Source of the DNA: Streptomyces niger
GTDB lineage: Bacteria > Actinomycetota > Actinomycetes > Streptomycetales > Streptomycetaceae
Direction: 5' to 3'
Assembly: GCF_000718305.1 (NCBI RefSeq)
Contig: NZ_JOFQ01000002.1
Location: 434,001-498,000, forward strand
Length of the DNA stretch: 64,000 nt
Shown piece by piece: positions 60,045 to 64,000 of the stretch. The notes under the pieces are model-generated. The model searched no databases, was not told where the DNA came from, and was given only the letters and a program-made list of their open reading frames with translations. The translations under genes were made by a program, and so were the position numbers. The stretch's first letter is position 1. Each line of letters opens with the position of its first letter.

Positions 60045-61387
60045 GCCTGAGGGCGCGCATCAACGCTCCCGAGGCCCCGAACGGCCAGCAGGAGGAGAAC
60101 CACCTCGTCGCGGTCTACCGCGGCAAGCTGCTGGAGGAGATCGATCTCGCGGAGATGTCCTCGCTGGCCGCCGCCGAGCGGCGGGTGCGACTGGAACGCG
60201 TACTGGGCCACATCATCAGCCGCGAGGGCCCGGTCCTCTCCACCCACGAGCGGGCCATGCTCATCCGCCGCGTCGTCGACGAGGCGCTGGGCCTGGGCAT
60301 CCTCGAACCGCTGCTGGAGGACGCCTCGGTCACCGAGATCATGGTCAACGGGCCCGACCAGATCTTCGTCGAACGGGCCGGCAAGGTCGAGCTGCTGCCG
60401 CTGCGCTTCGCCTCCAACGAGCAGCTGATGCAGACCATCGAGCGGATCGTCTCCACCGTCAACCGCCGGGTCGACGAGACCAACCCGATGGTCGACGCGC
60501 GGCTGCCCTCCGGCGAGCGGGTCAACGTCGTCATCCCGCCGCTCTCGCTGTCCGGCGCCACCCTCACCATCCGCCGCTTCCCCCGCTCCTACACCCTCCA
60601 GGAGATGATCGGCCTCGGCTCGCTCGACGCGCACATGCTGATGCTGCTCTCCGGCCTGGTCCGGGCGAAGTTCAACATCGTCGTCTCCGGCGCCACCGGC
60701 TCCGGCAAGACCACGCTGCTCAACGCGCTCTCCGGGCTGATCCCCGAGGGCGAGCGCATCATCACCATCGAGGACTCCGCCGAGCTCCAGCTCCAGCAGA
60801 CGCACGTCATCACGCTGGAGGCCCGCCCGGCGAACGTCGAGGGCAAGGGCCGCATCACCATCCGCGACCTCGTACGCAACTCCCTCCGCATGCGCCCGGA
60901 CCGCATCATCGTCGGTGAGGTGCGCGGCGGCGAGACGCTGGACATGCTCCAGGCGATGTCCACCGGCCACGACGGCTCGCTGGCCACCGTGCACGCCAAC
61001 AGCGCCGAGGACGCGCTGATGCGGCTGCAGACCCTGGCGTCGATGTCCGAGGTGGAGATCCCGTTCGTGGCGATCAAGGACCAGATCAACAGCGCCCTGG
61101 ACGTCCTCGTCCAGCTCACCCGGCACGCCGACGGCACCCGGAAGATCAGCGAGATCGCGATCGTGGACTCCCGCGGCCGCGAGGACTACCGCATCGTCTC
61201 GGTCGCCAGATTCGTGCCGCAGCCGATGGGCCCCGACGGCACGGTGCACGGCGCCTTCGAGTACTACCCGCTGCCCCGCCGCGTCGCCGACCGCCTCTAC
61301 ATGAAGAACGAACCGATCCCGGCCGCCTTCGGCGTCGCCGACGACGCCGGACAGCTCGTCGTCCGCAAGGGCGAGTACCCCGCCTGA
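60041..61387 (+). CDS. cpaF: Tad pilus ATPase CpaF/TadA
   Basis: The 448-residue secretion ATPase drives pilus assembly and perhaps retraction. The N-terminal part is helical. The core has NGPDQIFVERAGKVELLP, then Walker A VSGATGSGKTTLLNAL, the Asp box ITIEDSAELQL, Walker B PDRIIVGEVRGGE and the His box STGHDGSLATVHANS. These are complete, so it should be active. The ATG overlaps the TadE stop. The gene precedes the two membrane platform genes by 44 bp. Confidence 0.95.
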   Translation: MSLRARINAPEAPNGQQEENHLVAVYRGKLLEEIDLAEMSSLAAAERRVRLERVLGHIISREGPVLSTHERAMLIRRVVDEALGLGILEPLLEDASVTEIMVNGPDQIFVERAGKVELLPLRFASNEQLMQTIERIVSTVNRRVDETNPMVDARLPSGERVNVVIPPLSLSGATLTIRRFPRSYTLQEMIGLGSLDAHMLMLLSGLVRAKFNIVVSGATGSGKTTLLNALSGLIPEGERIITIEDSAELQLQQTHVITLEARPANVEGKGRITIRDLVRNSLRMRPDRIIVGEVRGGETLDMLQAMSTGHDGSLATVHANSAEDALMRLQTLASMSEVEIPFVAIKDQINSALDVLVQLTRHADGTRKISEIAIVDSRGREDYRIVSVARFVPQPMGPDGTVHGAFEYYPLPRRVADRLYMKNEPIPAAFGVADDAGQLVVRKGEYPA

Positions 61388-61431
61388 CCTCACGCGCGCC
61401 CCGACCCCTTCCCGGAGGATCCCCCGCCGCC

Positions 61432-62370
61432 ATGGACAACCTCGCGCTCCTGACGATCGGCGCCACGCTGGTGTGCTGCCTGCTCGCCGTCCTCGGCGTA
61501 CACGCCGTCGCCTCGGGCCGCGCGCAGCACGCCGCGCTGGTCGACCGGCTCGACCGGTCGGGGCAGCTGCGCGCGCCGGGCCACCGCCGGGCCTTCGACG
61601 GCCTGGACCGCAGGCTGCGCCGGACCCGGTTCGGCAAGCAGCTGGAGGCCCGGCTCACCGCCACCGGCCTGGACATCACGCCCGGCGCGTTCTTCGTCGC
61701 CATGGTCGTCGCGGTCCTCGGCCTGTGGCTGCTCGCCAGTGTGCTGCTCGCCCCGTTCTTCGGGCCGATCGCCGGCGCGGCGGGCCTGTGGGGGGCGTAC
61801 GCGTACCTCGGCTGGCAGCGGCAGAAGCGCACCGAGCGGTTCATCAACCAGCTCCCCGAGCTCTCCCGCGTCCTCGCCAACGCCACCCAGGCCGGGCTGG
61901 CGCTCCGTACCGCGCTCGCCATGGCCGCGGAGGAGCTGGAGGCCCCGGCCGGCGAGGAGCTGGGCAAGGTCGCCGACCAACTGGCCATCGGCCACTCCGT
62001 GGAGGACGCGCTCGGCGCGCTCGCCGAGCGGCTGCCCTCCCGCGAACTGGTCGTCCTGGTCACCACGCTGGTGCTGTCCAACCGGGCCGGCGGCACCGTC
62101 GTCAGCTCGCTGCGCAACCTCACCGAGACCCTGGAGGAGCGCAAGGAGACCCGCCGCGAGGTCCGCACCCAGCTCTCACAGGTCACCGCCACCGGCTACA
62201 TCGTGCCGCTGATGGGCCTGGGCGCGCTGCTGGTCATGAACAACATCTGGCCCGGCGCGCTGGAGAAGATCACCGGCAGCGTGCTGGGCCAGGGCGCGAT
62301 CCTCGTCGCGCTCGCCCTGTACGCGCTGGGCTTCTTCCTCGTCCGCCGACTCGGCAAGATCGACGTCTGA
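61432..62370 (+). CDS. tadB: Tad inner-membrane platform protein TadB
   Basis: The 312-residue protein has a GspF-type domain. Membrane helices lie at the start (LLTIGATLVCCLLAVLGVHA), in the middle (FFVAMVVAVLGLWLLASVLL) and twice at the end. The cytoplasmic F domain contains FINQLPELSRVLANATQAGL and LVTTLVLSNRAGGTVVSSLR. It forms the platform on which CpaF works. GGAGGA lies upstream of the ATG at a rather long distance. The TadC gene follows after 11 bases. Confidence 0.9.
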   Translation: MDNLALLTIGATLVCCLLAVLGVHAVASGRAQHAALVDRLDRSGQLRAPGHRRAFDGLDRRLRRTRFGKQLEARLTATGLDITPGAFFVAMVVAVLGLWLLASVLLAPFFGPIAGAAGLWGAYAYLGWQRQKRTERFINQLPELSRVLANATQAGLALRTALAMAAEELEAPAGEELGKVADQLAIGHSVEDALGALAERLPSRELVVLVTTLVLSNRAGGTVVSSLRNLTETLEERKETRREVRTQLSQVTATGYIVPLMGLGALLVMNNIWPGALEKITGSVLGQGAILVALALYALGFFLVRRLGKIDV

Positions 62371-62381
62371 GAGGCCGCACC

Positions 62382-63251
62382 ATGGGACTCCTCTTCGCCC
62401 TCCTCCTCGGCCTCTCCGTCCTCGGCGCCGTGTACGGCTGGCGGCTGTACCGCTCCGAGGCCAAGCTGCCCGGCGACCTCGTCGTCGCGCTGGAGGTCGG
62501 CTCCTCCCGCACCGGCGCCGCGCATTCGCTCATCGACCGGCTCGGCATGCGGTACGCGCCGGCCGTGCTGCGCCTGATGGGTCCCAAGCGCGTCGACCGG
62601 CTGCGCAAGCGCATCGACATGGCGGGCAACCCCGGCGGCCTCACCGTCGACCGGTACGCGGCGCGCCGCTTCGTCTACGGCGTCACCGGCGCGCTCGGCG
62701 CCCTCGCCATGGCCGCCAACGGGCAGGCGATCCTCGCCCTCCTCATGATCGCGTTCGGCGCCGGCTGGGTGGAGGTCTCCCTCTGGTCCGCCATCCGGCA
62801 GCGCAAGGAAGCCATCGAGCGCACCCTCCCCGACTTCCTCGACGTCCTCGCCGTCGTGGTCTCCGCCGGCCTCAACTTCCGCCAGGCGCTGGACCGCACC
62901 GCCGAGAAGTACCAGGGCCCCTGGTCCGACGAACTCCGCATCACCCTGCGCCAGATGGACATGGGCGTCAGCCGCCGGCAGGCCTTCGAGGAGCTGCGCC
63001 GGCGCAACGACTCCGAGCAGGTCGCGATGTTCGTCACCGCCCTCCAGCAGGGCGAGGAGCTGGGCGCGCCGATCGTCGACACGCTCATCGCCATCGCCAA
63101 CGACATGCGCCGCACGGACGCCCAGAACGCCCGCCGCAAGGCGGCCAAGGCGGTGCCGAAGGCCACCACCACGATCACCATGGTCATGGTCCCCGCCACC
63201 ATCCTGCTGATCGGCGCCGGCATGTTCCTGGGATCGGGGCTCCTGGGGTGA
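62382..63251 (+). CDS. tadC: Tad inner-membrane platform protein TadC
   Basis: The 289-residue protein is the second GspF-like platform subunit. It has an N-terminal helix (LLFALLLGLSVLGAVYGW), a central pair, the F domain LPDFLDVLAVVVSAGLNFRQ with the following ELGAPIVDTLIAIANDMR, and a C-terminal helix (TMVMVPATILLIGAGMFLG). The segment KAVPKATTTI before the last helix is typical of the family. It overlaps the histidine kinase gene by four bases. Confidence 0.9.
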   Translation: MGLLFALLLGLSVLGAVYGWRLYRSEAKLPGDLVVALEVGSSRTGAAHSLIDRLGMRYAPAVLRLMGPKRVDRLRKRIDMAGNPGGLTVDRYAARRFVYGVTGALGALAMAANGQAILALLMIAFGAGWVEVSLWSAIRQRKEAIERTLPDFLDVLAVVVSAGLNFRQALDRTAEKYQGPWSDELRITLRQMDMGVSRRQAFEELRRRNDSEQVAMFVTALQQGEELGAPIVDTLIAIANDMRRTDAQNARRKAAKAVPKATTTITMVMVPATILLIGAGMFLGSGLLG

Positions 63252-64000
63252 GGCGCGGGGCGGTACGGCGGGACCGGCGGCGCGGGGTGCTCCGGCGGGG
63301 GGCCGCCGCGCCCATCACCGCCGGCGGCCCGCTGCCGCCGCACGGCCCGGAGGGCACGGCCCCGCCGCCCGAGGAGCCCACCCTCCGGCTCCAGCTGAGC
63401 GCCCTCCAGGCGCTGTGCCGGCAGGTCTTCGGCTTCCGGCTCGCGATGATCGCCCTCGCGGCGCCGTTCGCCATCCTCGGCACCAAGCGCGGCTGGCCCA
63501 CCGTCCTGATCTGCTCCGCCGTGCTGTTCACCTTCATGGCCTCCTACCTGCTCTTCCGCGACTGGGAACGGTTCGGCCCGCTGCTCCTGCACCACCCCGT
63601 CCTGCTCGCGCTGGACGCCGCCTTCGGCGCCCTGCTGCTCTTCACCGCCTCGCCCGCCAGCCCGCTCAGCTACGTCACGATGTGCACGCCGCTGCTGGCC
63701 GGCCTGGCCTACGGCTGGCGCGGCGCGGGCGTCTTTGCCTCCCTCACCGTCTGCATCGTCCTGCTGGCGTACGTGGGCGACGCCGACCTCGACGTCACCC
63801 TGGCCGGCTCCACCTTCCTGCCCGGCGTCTGCGTCGTGGCGGGCGCGGCCGGCGTCACGCTGCGCAATCTGATGCTGCGCTTCGGTGCCGCGAGCCAAGC
63901 GCTCACCGAGACCCGCTCCCGGCTCGCCGTCCACGAGGCCGTCGAGTGCGAACGCGCCCGGCTCGCCCGCGAGATGCACGACTCGGTCGCCAAGACCCTG
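63248..64000 (+). CDS. membrane histidine kinase, N-terminal part
   Basis: The reading frame starts with GTG inside the TadC stop (GTGA) and is open to the window end, giving 251 residues. A basic, Pro-rich start is followed by about five or six membrane helices (for example LAMIALAAPFAILGTKRGW). Then comes the HisKA_3 dimerisation segment ending ECERARLAREMHDSVAKTL, where the His is the phosphorylation site. The ATPase domain lies beyond the window. It belongs to the NarL-type two-component class, and a response-regulator gene should follow. The overlap with the Tad operon suggests that the kinase controls or is made together with the pilus. Confidence 0.88.
   Translation, partial: MRRGAVRRDRRRGVLRRGAAAPITAGGPLPPHGPEGTAPPPEEPTLRLQLSALQALCRQVFGFRLAMIALAAPFAILGTKRGWPTVLICSAVLFTFMASYLLFRDWERFGPLLLHHPVLLALDAAFGALLLFTASPASPLSYVTMCTPLLAGLAYGWRGAGVFASLTVCIVLLAYVGDADLDVTLAGSTFLPGVCVVAGAAGVTLRNLMLRFGAASQALTETRSRLAVHEAVECERARLAREMHDSVAKTL

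Overview
The window is high-GC actinobacterial DNA that reads as the chromosome of a Streptomyces species. The main reasons are GC-ending codons throughout, frequent GTG and TTG starts, mycothiol chemistry (Mca), the DUF574-type methyltransferase, DrrAB-like exporter genes, a DasR-type operator in front of a chitinase, and a gene order (hutH, L,D-transpeptidase, msrA, cystathionine gamma-synthase, threonine ammonia-lyase, greA, mca, DUF255 protein, hemolysin III, pckG, aminotransferase) that recalls, from memory, the core chromosome of S. coelicolor.

1 to 25.3 kb is mostly conserved chromosome. It holds the end of an enoyl-CoA hydratase, a GAF-GGDEF cyclic-di-GMP synthase, hutH, an L,D-transpeptidase lipoprotein, a DUF2786 protein, a DUF574 methyltransferase, an SDR-fold protein that lacks its catalytic residues, a small lower-GC islet, msrA, a TPR membrane protein, cystathionine gamma-synthase, an ECF-like sigma factor overlapping a tiny membrane protein gene, a MarR regulator, threonine ammonia-lyase, a DrrAB-like ABC exporter, greA, mca and a large STAND/TPR protein. 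Many convergent gene pairs are separated by long perfect GC-rich hairpins.

25.5 to 38.7 kb is an accessory island. Its left edge is a decayed 5' fragment of a DUF255 (thioredoxin-like) gene and its right edge is a complete DUF255 gene, which suggests that it entered by recombination at that gene. It encodes a class II DAHP synthase, RmlA and RmlB on the minus strand. On the plus strand it has a tandem hexapeptide-repeat acyltransferase, a GT-B glycosyltransferase, a chorismate-lyase-like protein, a large two-lobed alpha-toroid protein, an MFS exporter, a quinone-oxidoreductase-like dehydrogenase, an esterase and an ArsR-type repressor. There is no PKS or NRPS gene. The likely logic is extra shikimate flux to chorismate, release of 4-hydroxybenzoate, attachment of a dTDP-derived 6-deoxy sugar, acylation and export. 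The product and the role of the toroid protein are unknown to me. This is the best candidate for an undescribed system.

38.7 to 56 kb returns to ordinary chromosome: the DUF255 gene, a decayed CurA-like oxidoreductase pseudogene, hemolysin III, GTP-dependent PEP carboxykinase, an alanine-type aminotransferase, and a D-amino-acid module. The module consists of a D-aminoacylase, a PLP-dependent D-amino acid deaminase, a PfkB kinase, an IclR regulator, RidA and a GntP-family permease, with a 15-bp palindrome in the divergent promoter. A secreted serine protease and a GH18 chitinase follow.

56 to 64 kb is a Tad-type pilus operon: a zinc-ribbon protein, CpaB, TadZ, two TadE-like proteins, CpaF, TadB and TadC. 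It runs with a 4-bp overlap into a membrane histidine kinase that is cut by the window end. No Flp prepilin gene was seen in the window.
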